This document shows positions 1 to 8,591 of a stretch of 64,000 nucleotides of DNA, piece by piece. Numbering within the stretch: the stretch's first letter is position 1; each line of letters begins with the position of its first letter. Source of the DNA: Bin90 sp965214635 (GTDB lineage Bacteria > Chloroflexota > Dehalococcoidia > Lucifugimonadales > JADFKI01). The notes beneath the pieces were generated by a model, which was not told where the DNA came from, searched no databases, and saw only the letters and a program-made list of their open reading frames with translations. The translations under genes were made by a program, and so were the position numbers. The stretch is from assembly GCA_965214635.1 (NCBI GenBank), contig OZ243964.1, positions 558,001-622,000 of the forward strand, written 5' to 3'.

Positions 1-400
1 CTGCGTCCTGAAGCCGCACCAGATTTTCCATCGTCTCACCGATGTGCCACTGGGGAGACGGGCTGTGAAGCTGGTACAAGTCGATGTAGTCGGTGCCGAG
101 CGCTCGCAAGCTGTTGTGGATTGCGCTCGCCATGTGCTGCGCCGAATGGTCGCTGCCAGATAGTTTGGTCGCGAGGAACACTTCGTGCCGACGTCCTGCA
201 ATGCCCTTCCCGACGACGGCTTCGCTGGACTGGTAGCCCTCTGCGGTGTCTATGAATGTCATTCCCACATCGAGCGCTGCTCGCACTGCCGCCACGCCCT
301 GCTCCGTCGGCACGCTGCCCAGCCCGCCGCCTATGGGCCACGCACCGAAAGCGATCACCGATACCGGCTCGCCACCTCTACCCAGCTCACGCTTATCCAT
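1..400 (-). CDS. Aldo/keto reductase, N-terminal part (runs off window start)
   Basis: Translation from the ATG at 400 gives MDKRELGRGGEPVSVIAFG and continues without a stop to the window edge (133 codons). It has the family's catalytic Asp and Tyr (DTAEGYQSSE), Lys (FLATKL) and His (LYQLHSP), so the N-terminal half of the TIM barrel is complete. Members reduce aldehydes and ketones with NADPH; the substrate cannot be told. A GGAAGG lies about 12 bases upstream of the ATG. It is the last of three minus-strand genes, after nhaA. The C-terminal cofactor-binding part lies outside the window. Confidence 0.88.
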   Translation of the reverse strand, partial: MDKRELGRGGEPVSVIAFGAWPIGGGLGSVPTEQGVAAVRAALDVGMTFIDTAEGYQSSEAVVGKGIAGRRHEVFLATKLSGSDHSAQHMASAIHNSLRALGTDYIDLYQLHSPSPQWHIGETMENLVRLQDA

Positions 401-454
401 GCGGCTCAAGGTCCTTCCGACTGTGGGTTGCAATCATCGACTTGGGCTTGCTTC

Positions 455-1822
455 TCATACCTGCTTAGGGTTCATTCTCAACACCAGATAACCCACAGTG
501 CCAGCCACGAGGGATGCAATCAGTATGCCAATCTTGGATTGCAAAATAAGCTCGGGGTCGGTGAAGGCGAGTCCGGTAATGAATATGGACATGGTAAACC
601 CGATGCCGCCGAGCATTGTTACGCCAAAAATATGTCGCCAGCTCACCCCTAGGGGCAGCGATGCCACACCGAGTTTCACTGCCACCCAGCAGAACCCCAT
701 GATGCCCAACGGCTTGCCCACTACCAAGCCTAATATCACACCGATAGCAACGGGGGAAGCCGTTCCCATCATAAGTTCCCCGCTAATTGGAACATGGGCG
801 TTTGCTAGTGCAAACAGCGGCATTATCACGAACGCCACCCAAGGATGCAAGATATACTCCAAGCGTTGTAAAGGCGATTCCACCTGATTAGAGGCATCTC
901 TAACCTCAACGAGCACGCCGCGTTGATGCTCGGTCGTGAGCGCCAGCGGCCCGCGCTGCGTCTGAAACTCGTCTTCCAGTTCGAACATATCCACTAGTCT
1001 TCTCATCCTAGCCACGAACTGACCCGGATTTATCCGCACCTGAAGCGGTATCGCCATTGCAACCAGCACACCCGCCACCGTAGCGTGGACGCCGGAATTA
1101 AAGATCGCCACCCATATTGCGATGCTAATGAACACATAGGGGAGTATGTTGCGGATACCGATTATGTTCATCACCACCAACACACCGAGCAGACCCAGTG
1201 TGAGCCATATGTAAGACCAGTGAATGGTCTCAGTGAAGAACACCGCAATGACCGCGATAGCACCAATGTCGTCCACGATGGCGAATGCGGTGAGGAACAC
1301 CTTGAGAGACAACGGCGCACGAGTGCCCAGCAGCGCCAGCACTCCGAGCGAAAAGGCGATGTCTGTGGACATAGGGACGCCCCATCCCCTTGCCGCTTCG
1401 CCGCTGCTGTTCAGCAGCAGATACAAAGCCGCCGGCACCACCATCCCGCCTACCGCAGCGACTATGGGCAACGCTGCGCTGCGCACCGAAGCCAGTTCTC
1501 CCAACAGAAGCGACCGCTTTATCTCCAAGCCCACCACGAAGAAGAACACTGCCATCAGCGCATCGCTTATCCAGAAGTGGATGGGCTTGTCTATGGAGTA
1601 CTCGGCTATACCGATGACGAAGTGGGACATATCCACTTCTTTGTACAGCGGCTCCAGTGGCGAGTTCACCAGTATCATCGCTGCGATGGCGGCGATTAGC
1701 AGCACGATACCGCCAGACGTCTGTCTGTGGATGAAGCGCTGTACCGGGCTTAGCAGATGGTCTATCGGAGTGGGCCTGCCAAAGCCCCAGAACAGGGTGA
1801 GTAGCTTGTTTAGCATAGACAC
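455..1822 (-). CDS. nhaA: Na+/H+ antiporter NhaA
   Basis: A 455-residue inner-membrane protein with about eleven hydrophobic segments. It carries the NhaA signatures MSTDIAFSLG and AIVDDIGAI, the latter holding the paired Asp residues that bind Na+ and H+ in E. coli NhaA. The family exports Na+ in exchange for protons for pH and salt balance. An insertion near residues 270-310 (DMFELEDEFQTQRGPLALT) is longer than in E. coli and resembles the middle loop of many Chloroflexota and actinobacterial NhaA proteins. The frame begins with GTG at 1822; an ATG two codons later at 1816 is equally possible, and no clear ribosome site decides. It lies 26 bases after the membrane-fusion lipoprotein gene. 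Confidence 0.93.
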   Translation of the reverse strand: MSMLNKLLTLFWGFGRPTPIDHLLSPVQRFIHRQTSGGIVLLIAAIAAMILVNSPLEPLYKEVDMSHFVIGIAEYSIDKPIHFWISDALMAVFFFVVGLEIKRSLLLGELASVRSAALPIVAAVGGMVVPAALYLLLNSSGEAARGWGVPMSTDIAFSLGVLALLGTRAPLSLKVFLTAFAIVDDIGAIAVIAVFFTETIHWSYIWLTLGLLGVLVVMNIIGIRNILPYVFISIAIWVAIFNSGVHATVAGVLVAMAIPLQVRINPGQFVARMRRLVDMFELEDEFQTQRGPLALTTEHQRGVLVEVRDASNQVESPLQRLEYILHPWVAFVIMPLFALANAHVPISGELMMGTASPVAIGVILGLVVGKPLGIMGFCWVAVKLGVASLPLGVSWRHIFGVTMLGGIGFTMSIFITGLAFTDPELILQSKIGILIASLVAGTVGYLVLRMNPKQV

Positions 1823-1848
1823 AATGTGTGAATGAATAATGGATGGAG

Positions 1849-3951
1849 TTAAGGCGTAAGTGTCTCAGCAAGCTGCGCTAACAAATCCGGTCGATCAGAC
1901 GAGTATGTTCGTAGAGCAGTAGGGGCAGGAGCGCTCTCCGGCGTTATCGTGGCGGACGCCGCACTCAGACGGATGGGGATTTCCACATTGGGCGGCACTT
2001 GGGCGCGGATGCGCACCGCATACGACACGAGACCCCGCTCGGTGCGAACCTCGTTCCCGATGAAGGTAACCTCGCCTGCTAAACGCGTGTCCCCGATGCT
2101 CGCTATGCTCACCACAGCGCTACTGCCTTCGGTTACGAAGGGCCTACCTGCAGCGTCTATAACGCCATCCACTTCTACCACATCCGCCGCCGTAACTTCC
2201 ACAGCGGTAAGCTCGTCGTCAACCGCATCATCGCTCTGAACATTGACCAGCGACACTACGCCGTCGAACGGGGCGTGCAGCACTGCGCCTACAAACTCTT
2301 CCTCTGCCTCTGCGAGCGCCTCTTGCGCAAGCTTCACATTGGCGTCTGCCACGCTCAGCTGCTCTTGCAGCGTCTTTTGGCTGTCCGCAAGCTGTAGCAC
2401 CGCTTCGTCCAGCACGGCGGTCGCGAGGTCTAAACGGCGGCGGGCGTGCTCGACATACATCCCGTTGTCCATAGCACGCTCTAGTTCCACATTCGCCTGT
2501 CGCAGCCCTGTTTTGGCGAACGCAAGACTCGCTTCTGCTTGCGCTATTTCCAGTGGGTCTATATCTACCGTCAGCTCGGCGAGGTCTTCTTCTGCCTCAA
2601 TCAGGCTTACTTTGGCGAGGTTCAAGCGCTTTTCTGCGGCTTCCACTACGCTGGCGTCAGGCCCATCTTCCACATCTTCCAAGTCGTCCTGTGCATCAAT
2701 CAGAGCCGCTTCCGCAGCAGCGACGGCGTCTCGAGCGCTCTCGGTTGCGGCGGCAGCGCCGTTCTGTGCAGCCGCAAGTGCGTCGCGTGCGCCATCCAGT
2801 GCATCGAACATGTCATCAAACTCGCGCTCAACGCACCGCTCACGGCTCGCCAACTGGCGGCTCAGGTCGCAGGTTGGCACCACGAACCCATACTGAGGAT
2901 ACAGGTTCAGCCAAGCCCAAATCGTGATTTCGTTCCAGCGCGTATCTGGATCGTCCGGCGTGGGACGCACTCCCCAGTACAACGGATTGCGGTGGTCGAA
3001 AGTGGCGTCAAGGTCGATGCCCCATTGGGTGAACATGTCCTCAGGTTTCGTAAGCAACTCGGCTTCGGTAGGCTCTGTGCCGAACCAGTAGTCGAACAGC
3101 CCGATGTACTGCTGAAGCAGCAGGTCGTGTGTATCCTGCGCCTGCTTTAGGGTGTTTTCCCAGCCGAGTTCCGCATCCGAAAGGCTGTCGTTCGCTATAT
3201 CCAGTGTAGTCGCAGCGAACGCCGTGCGATTGCGTGCGTCGCGCACTATGTTGTCTGGGAAAGAACCGTCCTTAATATCGTCGTAGGCTTCCTGCGCCGC
3301 ATCCACCTCCACGCGGGCGGCGGCGACACGCTGCTCGGCAGCCGACACTAGAAGATCCTTCGGCTCCAGCAGCTCATCCAGGGCTTCTTGCGCCCTGTCC
3401 AAGTTGACCGCTGACTGCGCTGCAGCAAGCTGTGCGGATACGACCATAGTATTGGGTTCTTCGATTATGTCTTCGAGCGCCTGCTGCGCCTCTTGCAGTT
3501 CAACCTCTGCGGTGGCGACTTGCAGTTCGGCTTGTGCCGTCAGTGTGGGCGCAGAAATCTTGAGCGCATTCAGGGCTGCCTCAGCGCTAGTTACGGACGC
3601 CTGTGCCTGCGACCTAGCACGCTCAAGCTCTGCCGTGCGGCGCGCATCTAGGCTGACCAACGCCTGCCCTGCCTGTACACGCTGCCCTTCCACCACGAAC
3701 ACTTCACCCACAACGCCCGCCGCGTCGAAAGAAAGCGCTGCCCTGTTGGGGAACACGAGACTGCCCTTAACAGGGATTCCGTCCGCGTCGGGTTGGTTCG
3801 CACTAGCCGCCGCCTCTATAGATGTCGCCGCGGACCCTTCTGCGGGAGCATCCTCGGTTCCGCTGCATGCGCCTAGCAAAGCCACCGCACCTAGCAAGAA
3901 CACCAACCACACCACAACGCGTCCTCTGGACACCCCCAACATTGCAGTCAT
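1849..3951 (-). CDS. Lipoprotein membrane-fusion (HlyD/RND-adaptor-like) protein with long coiled coil
   Basis: About 700 residues. The N-terminus has a signal peptide ending in the lipobox LGAC (MLGVSRGRVVVWLVFLLGAV then LLGAC), so it is probably a lipoprotein. A biotinyl-lipoyl-like half domain follows (GVVGEVFVVEGQRVQAGQAL), then a very long Ala/Glu-rich coiled-coil hairpin, then the second lipoyl half (HAPFDGVVSLVNVQ) and a beta-barrel. Within the coil sits an insert of roughly 110 residues rich in Trp, Tyr and Pro (IGLFDYWFGTEPTEAELL to LASRERCVEREF), not typical of adaptors. The ATG at 3951 is chosen because AGAGAGG stands 9 bases upstream; a longer frame reaches 4029. No pump or permease gene is adjacent, so its partner is unknown. 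Confidence 0.8.
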   Translation of the reverse strand: MTAMLGVSRGRVVVWLVFLLGAVALLGACSGTEDAPAEGSAATSIEAAASANQPDADGIPVKGSLVFPNRAALSFDAAGVVGEVFVVEGQRVQAGQALVSLDARRTAELERARSQAQASVTSAEAALNALKISAPTLTAQAELQVATAEVELQEAQQALEDIIEEPNTMVVSAQLAAAQSAVNLDRAQEALDELLEPKDLLVSAAEQRVAAARVEVDAAQEAYDDIKDGSFPDNIVRDARNRTAFAATTLDIANDSLSDAELGWENTLKQAQDTHDLLLQQYIGLFDYWFGTEPTEAELLTKPEDMFTQWGIDLDATFDHRNPLYWGVRPTPDDPDTRWNEITIWAWLNLYPQYGFVVPTCDLSRQLASRERCVEREFDDMFDALDGARDALAAAQNGAAAATESARDAVAAAEAALIDAQDDLEDVEDGPDASVVEAAEKRLNLAKVSLIEAEEDLAELTVDIDPLEIAQAEASLAFAKTGLRQANVELERAMDNGMYVEHARRRLDLATAVLDEAVLQLADSQKTLQEQLSVADANVKLAQEALAEAEEEFVGAVLHAPFDGVVSLVNVQSDDAVDDELTAVEVTAADVVEVDGVIDAAGRPFVTEGSSAVVSIASIGDTRLAGEVTFIGNEVRTERGLVSYAVRIRAQVPPNVEIPIRLSAASATITPESAPAPTALRTYSSDRPDLLAQLAETLTP

Positions 3952-4029
3952 TCGTAGAAACCTCTCTAGATTTGATAATGCCCTGAGACATATATAATTT
4001 CTATCAACGCAAAACATCCTAACTATCAT

Positions 4030-4374
4030 AGCATAATCCTGCGGCAGCCATTAGATGAGAAAGTCTGAATCTCCTGATCCGTGAATGCCGTCGGGGCGTT
4101 CAGCATGCACCAACGCCTGCATTTCCATCGGAGCGAGCAAGGACGAAAAAGCAGGCGCTGTGATGCCATCGCACAGAATGACATCGCAAATCCCAACGGC
4201 TCGAACGCTGTTGCACTTCGCCCCAGCCTCACTTATGCGCGCTGAGCGCGGGGGTATTTCCCAGTTGCGAAGTGGTTGGGGGAGGGAGGAGCGCAGCAGC
4301 TATTTGGGACAGAGGATGCGTTCAGCTGCGGTGGACAAGGTGGTGCAGAAATGCCCTTCTGCCAAAGTGGGAGG
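4030..4374. other. Intergenic stretch with no supported gene
   Basis: These 345 bases between the membrane-fusion gene and tRNA-Ile hold only short overlapping frames with no family resemblance. No repeat or clear terminator was seen. The promoter of the lipoprotein gene probably lies in 3960-4030 but no convincing -35/-10 pair could be fixed. Confidence 0.5.
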
Positions 4375-4451
4375 TGGTGGGCCATCGTGGACTCGAACCA
4401 CGGACCTCAGTCTTATCAGGACTGCGCTCTAACCGTCTGAGCTAATGGCCC
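4375..4451 (-). tRNA. tRNA-Ile (anticodon GAT)
   Basis: On the minus strand a 77-base cloverleaf starts GGGCCAT and ends ATGGCCC-A-CCA, so CCA is encoded. The D arm reads TAGCTCAGACGGTTAGAGC, the anticodon arm is CAGTC-CTGATAA-GACTG giving GAT, and the T arm contains GTTCGAGTC. It reads ATC and ATT codons. It lies 30 bases after the cupin gene on the same strand. Confidence 0.97.
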
Positions 4452-4481
4452 CCGAGGATGCAAGGGTTTAGGGGAGCGCTG

Positions 4482-4895
4482 CTACGCCGGCTCACCGGTC
4501 GATGGGTCGAACTCGACCACTATCTCCACAGGGGTGTTGCGCGCCACTATCAGCTCCATCGGCTCGGACAGGCTGTCGTTCACAGGTTGGTGAACGCTGT
4601 CCGGCGGCACATAGATGAAATCGCCCTGCCCTATTTCCAGCGTATGCTCCAAGTGTCTTCCCGTCAGAAAGCGCCCTTTGCCCTTTGAAACATAAATCGC
4701 AGACTCGCAATTAACATGGTAATGTGGACTAGACGCACATCCCGGCGGTATTGTGGCGATGGCGAGATGTATGCCCTCTGTGTCTGCAAGCGCCTTTGAC
4801 ACACCCGCAAGCCTAGTCATGCTGCCGGAAGCAACCTCGACTTCAAGCGCATCAGAGTGTATCACCTTACATTTGGCGTCAAATTGTGTGTCCAT
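4482..4895 (-). CDS. Small cupin-domain protein
   Basis: A 137-residue single beta-barrel cupin. Motif 1 contains PHYHVNCESAIYV, giving two His and a Glu as metal ligands, and motif 2 contains PPDSVHQPVND, giving the third His. The enzymatic or sensory role cannot be told; many such proteins bind a small carboxylate or act in sugar or aromatic metabolism. The ATG at 4895 is chosen; a TTG two codons upstream (4901) is 10 bases from an AGGA and may be used instead. A TATACT just upstream of the start suggests a short or absent leader. The gene is divergent from the thioesterase gene. Confidence 0.8.
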   Translation of the reverse strand: MDTQFDAKCKVIHSDALEVEVASGSMTRLAGVSKALADTEGIHLAIATIPPGCASSPHYHVNCESAIYVSKGKGRFLTGRHLEHTLEIGQGDFIYVPPDSVHQPVNDSLSEPMELIVARNTPVEIVVEFDPSTGEPA

Positions 4896-4987
4896 GCGCA
4901 AAAGTATAACATCCTAGATTGGATATTGGAATAGAAATGGAAACGCTGCCGGAAAAGTCTGCCAGAAATGGAACTAGTGAGGATGTC

Positions 4988-5425
4988 ATGAACAAGAAAG
5001 GCTCGCCCTTCAGCCACCCAATCCGTGTCCGATGGGGCGAATGTGATGCACAGGGTATTGTGTTCAACGCTCAGTATATGAACTTCATCGAAGTGGGGCA
5101 AGCCGAGTATTTCCGCAACCTCGGCATACGGCTATATGACCCCGAATCCCGCAACCGATTTGACCTCGTAACCGTCAAAGCCACGCTAGAATACCTCGCC
5201 CCTGCTCGCATAGATGACATGCTACGGATACAGGTTCGCATGACACGGCTAGGCAACAGCAGCCTCACCATGCACGCGCAAATCAGCCGTTTGGACAATG
5301 AGCAGCCCGTCCACCGCGCCGAGATTATCTATGTCAACTATGACAAAATTACCGAGAAGTCCCGCCCCATCCCCGACGACATACGCCGCATAATCACCCG
5401 ATTCGAGCGCAAACTCGACGATTGA
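4988..5425 (+). CDS. Acyl-CoA thioesterase, hotdog fold (4-hydroxybenzoyl-CoA thioesterase family)
   Basis: 145 residues. The opening VRWGECDAQGIVFNAQYMNF matches the hotdog thioesterase signature, with the catalytic Asp in ECDAQG. The body (TVKATLEYLAPARIDDMLRI) follows the YbgC/FadM pattern. It should cleave the thioester of a short, branched or aromatic acyl-CoA in the cytosol. The start at 4988 is set by GAGG seven bases upstream and by the family's usual N-terminus; the frame is open back to 4919, which would add 23 unlikely residues. Confidence 0.85.
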   Translation: MNKKGSPFSHPIRVRWGECDAQGIVFNAQYMNFIEVGQAEYFRNLGIRLYDPESRNRFDLVTVKATLEYLAPARIDDMLRIQVRMTRLGNSSLTMHAQISRLDNEQPVHRAEIIYVNYDKITEKSRPIPDDIRRIITRFERKLDD

Positions 5426-5620
5426 AGCACAACCAAAATGTCCGCACAACCCAGCACTATTGGCTGCTGTCAGCACTGGGCTGCACCTCCCCCACATTGC
5501 GCCATATACGACATATGGAGACGCAATACACTGCCTGTAAGAATGGACGCTAGCCATCCTGCGCCCTGATTGCCCTCTGTGTTATCATTAGCCGCAAGAA
5601 AATATAAGGAGACATCCCAA

Positions 5621-5968
5621 ATGCCCATCATCGACAGAGACGACAACAGCGAAGAGCTTGCCCCCGGTGTGCAGCGCTGGGCGCTGGTGGATGGACAAAA
5701 AGGTTCTGAAGCCACTAGCGTAGGCGATGTTGCGATCGATTCAGGCGGCGCAGTTCCCACGCACATCCATCCCACCGAAGAGGCTATGGTCATATTAGAA
5801 GGCGATCTAGACGCTGTGCTAGGCGACGAAATCATCCCCGTATCACAAGGGCAGACCGTGCTTGCGCCTCCGGGTGTCCGACACGGCTTCATAAATCGCT
5901 CCGGCGCACCCGCGCGTGTCCTCGCCATCTTCCCAACCGCCAATATGCAGCGCACGCTTGTTGACTAA
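5621..5968 (+). CDS. Small cupin-domain protein
   Basis: 115 residues forming one cupin barrel. The metal-binding motif is THIHPTEEAMVILEG (two His and Glu), with a second motif PPGVRHGFINRSG carrying the third His. Typical of stand-alone cupins of unknown substrate. The start is fixed by AAGGAGA at 5607-5613 upstream of the ATG; an earlier in-frame start at 5570 lacks a binding site. It shares only its fold with the cupin at 4482. The next gene, a flavoprotein, is on the same strand. Confidence 0.82.
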   Translation: MPIIDRDDNSEELAPGVQRWALVDGQKGSEATSVGDVAIDSGGAVPTHIHPTEEAMVILEGDLDAVLGDEIIPVSQGQTVLAPPGVRHGFINRSGAPARVLAIFPTANMQRTLVD

Positions 5969-6033
5969 TGTTGACTAACTCCCGGTCAGATTGCCTATCA
6001 GCCCATTGAATCCGACCTCCCAGAAACGCAAAG

Positions 6034-7224
6034 ATGCAGGGAACGCCAATGCAGCAGCCGTCAGTGCAAGAAGTGCTCCAAAATGTCACGGAGGTGTCCG
6101 CAGGCTTCGCGAAACAGCGAGCGGAGCGCCAGCGGAGACGCCAACTAGACATGGCAGACTTCGACCGCCTTGCGGATGCAGGCTTCCACCTGACGGGTGT
6201 CCCGCCCGATATGGGCGGCATCAACGGCGGCGTAACCCAATTTACTCGCCCCTTGTGCGATATGCTCCGTATCCTCGCACAGGGCGACCCGTCCGTGGCA
6301 CTCGTGGCGTCCATGCACCCGGCGGTCATCGGCGGATGGCTGGAGGTACCGGCTGCGCCGGCGCCATACACTGCGGCGTGGGAAAAGCAGCGCCGATATG
6401 TGTTTGAGACCGCACGCGAAGGCTGCTGGTGGGGCACCATCATATCCGAACCCGGCAGCGGCGGCGACCCGTCCAAGAGCAGAGCAACCGCCAAACCCGA
6501 TCTATCCGACACGCACACGCACCTCATTTCCGGGCAGAAGCACTTCGGCAGCGGCAGCGGAATCACCTCGTTTATGATTACCCAAGCCGTGCCATCAGGC
6601 GAGTCCACGCCCGATGTGTTCTACATGGACATGCGCGGCGTGGCGTGGGACGGTTCGGAAGGTGTATCACTGACGGCAGCATGGGACGGACAAGGGATGA
6701 CAGCCACGCAAAGCCACGCTATGGCTTTTGCAAACGCCCCCGCAACACGCGCAGCTTGGCCCGATAACCGCCAGCGTCAGCAACTTCGTGAGCAGGCGGG
6801 CAGACCCGCAGGACACCTCTTCACATCCGTAATCGTAGGCGTGGTGGATGCAGCGATTGCCGCCGCCCGCAAGCAGATTCAACCCAAGCGAAACGACATG
6901 CGTCCCTTCGAACGCATCGAGTGGGCGCGCGCCGAAATGGAAGCGTGGCTAATCCAACAGGCGTATGAAGGTGTGCTTCGCGATGTGGAAGCCGCCAACG
7001 GCGCAGCGTCACGCAGTGGGCTGCTCTGCAAGGAATCTGTGGCGGAGCTTGCCGAATCCGTCCTGTCCCGCATCAGCAAGGTTGTCGGCGGTGGAGCGTA
7101 CTCCCGTAGCTCGCCATACGGCTTTTGGCTTCAAGATGTCCGCGCGCTCGGCTTCCTGCGCCCGCCGTGGGGGTTCGCATTCGACCGCATCTTCGACATC
7201 AGTGCGGCGCCAAGCAACGACTAA
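6034..7224 (+). CDS. Acyl-CoA dehydrogenase-like flavoprotein
   Basis: 396 residues with the three-part acyl-CoA dehydrogenase fold. The FAD/substrate segment WWGTIISEPGSGGDPSKS is followed by the beta domain (HLISGQKHFGSGSGITSFMI) and a C-terminal helical bundle (RISKVVGGGAYSRSSPYGFW). The pattern is closer to the DszC/HpaB-like flavin monooxygenase branch than to classical beta-oxidation dehydrogenases, because no clear catalytic Glu motif is visible. Substrate unknown. The start could be ATG 6034 or ATG 6049, the latter with AGGGA eight bases before it. Its end overlaps the converging gene by four bases. Confidence 0.8.
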   Translation: MQGTPMQQPSVQEVLQNVTEVSAGFAKQRAERQRRRQLDMADFDRLADAGFHLTGVPPDMGGINGGVTQFTRPLCDMLRILAQGDPSVALVASMHPAVIGGWLEVPAAPAPYTAAWEKQRRYVFETAREGCWWGTIISEPGSGGDPSKSRATAKPDLSDTHTHLISGQKHFGSGSGITSFMITQAVPSGESTPDVFYMDMRGVAWDGSEGVSLTAAWDGQGMTATQSHAMAFANAPATRAAWPDNRQRQQLREQAGRPAGHLFTSVIVGVVDAAIAAARKQIQPKRNDMRPFERIEWARAEMEAWLIQQAYEGVLRDVEAANGAASRSGLLCKESVAELAESVLSRISKVVGGGAYSRSSPYGFWLQDVRALGFLRPPWGFAFDRIFDISAAPSND

Positions 7225-8588
7225 TCGCCGCTGTTTAGGCTGCCATGCCCGCACAGCCTCAGCACCTGACGAATCCAATGCGCTAACCCCGATGCGAACT
7301 CTGCGCGGTCGAGATCCGCTATGTTGGAGCAAATCCACATGTATGTCATCGCCTGATGCAACGCCCCAAGCGGCTTTGCGGTTTCAAACGCATCGACTAG
7401 GCTTTGCATAGGCGCATACGCTGTCCACGCCTCCAAAAAGGCGTCGCGCAGACGCACATCGCTATCCGTCCCCGGCGCAAGCGCGCCCTCGTCGAAGTAG
7501 GCGCTCGATATGGTCGCCATCTCGAAGAATGGGTGCGATATGCAGACATCGGTCCAGTCGAAGAAGATGTAGCCGTCGCCCCTCATGATGATGTTCCCGC
7601 CCAAGTCGCCGTGCACGAGCGAATGGGGCACAGGGTATTGCGCCAGCCGCGCGCACATCATCTTCAACGGCATCGACAGCGCCTGCAACGCCTTCGCTTC
7701 GTCATCGGACAGCCCATTCGCATTGCCGCCAAGCATCCGCACCGACGCTGCAATCAGCGGGTCTATCAGCCCCACCATCCGCGCAAGCCCTCTATCGGGG
7801 CAGCCTAGCTCAAGCCAATCTTGCGTGTGCGCCGCCTGTTCCACTTGGACGCTTGCGAAGCGCCTCAGCGCATCTTCCCAGCGCTCTATGTCCGGCGTGC
7901 GATGTAGCAAGTCGTCGCCGTAGTCGGACATCAGCAGCCACCCACGCCGCTCGTCCACAGCCAGCGGCGGTGGAAGCAAGCTCGGGCAGCGCTCCGCTAC
8001 CGCTCTCATCACCTTGCCTTCGTGCGCCATAAACGGCGGCGTGGCTTTGAAGTACACTACCCCGCCTGTTGTGTCCACGCGCATGGTGCAAGACAAGCCC
8101 CACACCCGCTGTTGTCGCACTTGCCCCACAGCAGGCATCCCAAGCGCATCTAGCCGCTCATGCACCCACTGCGCCGCCGTGTCGAACCAACCCGCAGATT
8201 CCCAAGCCGTGCGCTGCGTATCCGGCGCATCCCGCCTCGCAAACCATGCAGCCACCGCATCCCGCTCAATTTCTGATGCAAACCTCAGGGAGGGCAAGTC
8301 GCTTGCTTCGAGCCATCGTGCACCATACGGAAGTTGCGGATCCCGATCTCGCGCCACCGCAAAGTAGGTGCGCCAACTGTCAGCATCGTCCGCGCCCTTA
8401 TGATACGCGGCGCATCTAAGCGTAACCGTGTCCAACCCCAATAGGCGGCGCATCTCGCCGTTGATATGGTCGACGCCCCTAGCGTCCCTGTTGATCGAGT
8501 CGAACCATGGCAACGCCCATACGCCGTTCTGACGCAGCAGCAACACCCTGCCATCCTGCGGATGAGTTACGACAATGTAGTATCGCAT
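7221..8588 (-). CDS. Nudix-like domain fused to aminoglycoside-phosphotransferase-type kinase
   Basis: 455 residues in two parts. Residues 1 to about 120 (YYIVVTHPQDGRVLLLRQNG, then WLEASDLPSLRFASEIER) resemble a Nudix fold, but the Nudix box with its metal-binding Glu residues is not recognisable, so it may only bind ligand. Residues about 150-450 are an APH/choline-kinase-like phosphotransferase with the catalytic loop LVHGDLGGNIIM and the metal-binding Asp in FFDWTDV. The kinase may phosphorylate a small molecule; nothing shows antibiotic resistance. It starts three bases after the ThDP-enzyme gene, so the two are probably co-transcribed. Confidence 0.75.
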   Translation of the reverse strand: MRYYIVVTHPQDGRVLLLRQNGVWALPWFDSINRDARGVDHINGEMRRLLGLDTVTLRCAAYHKGADDADSWRTYFAVARDRDPQLPYGARWLEASDLPSLRFASEIERDAVAAWFARRDAPDTQRTAWESAGWFDTAAQWVHERLDALGMPAVGQVRQQRVWGLSCTMRVDTTGGVVYFKATPPFMAHEGKVMRAVAERCPSLLPPPLAVDERRGWLLMSDYGDDLLHRTPDIERWEDALRRFASVQVEQAAHTQDWLELGCPDRGLARMVGLIDPLIAASVRMLGGNANGLSDDEAKALQALSMPLKMMCARLAQYPVPHSLVHGDLGGNIIMRGDGYIFFDWTDVCISHPFFEMATISSAYFDEGALAPGTDSDVRLRDAFLEAWTAYAPMQSLVDAFETAKPLGALHQAMTYMWICSNIADLDRAEFASGLAHWIRQVLRLCGHGSLNSGD

Positions 8589-8591
8589 CGC

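Noticed and set aside
4085..4432. Plus-strand frame of 115 residues over the tRNA-Ile gene ending in GPSWTRTTDLSLIRTAL
   Set aside because: The C-terminal part is the antisense reading of the tRNA, a common false ORF.
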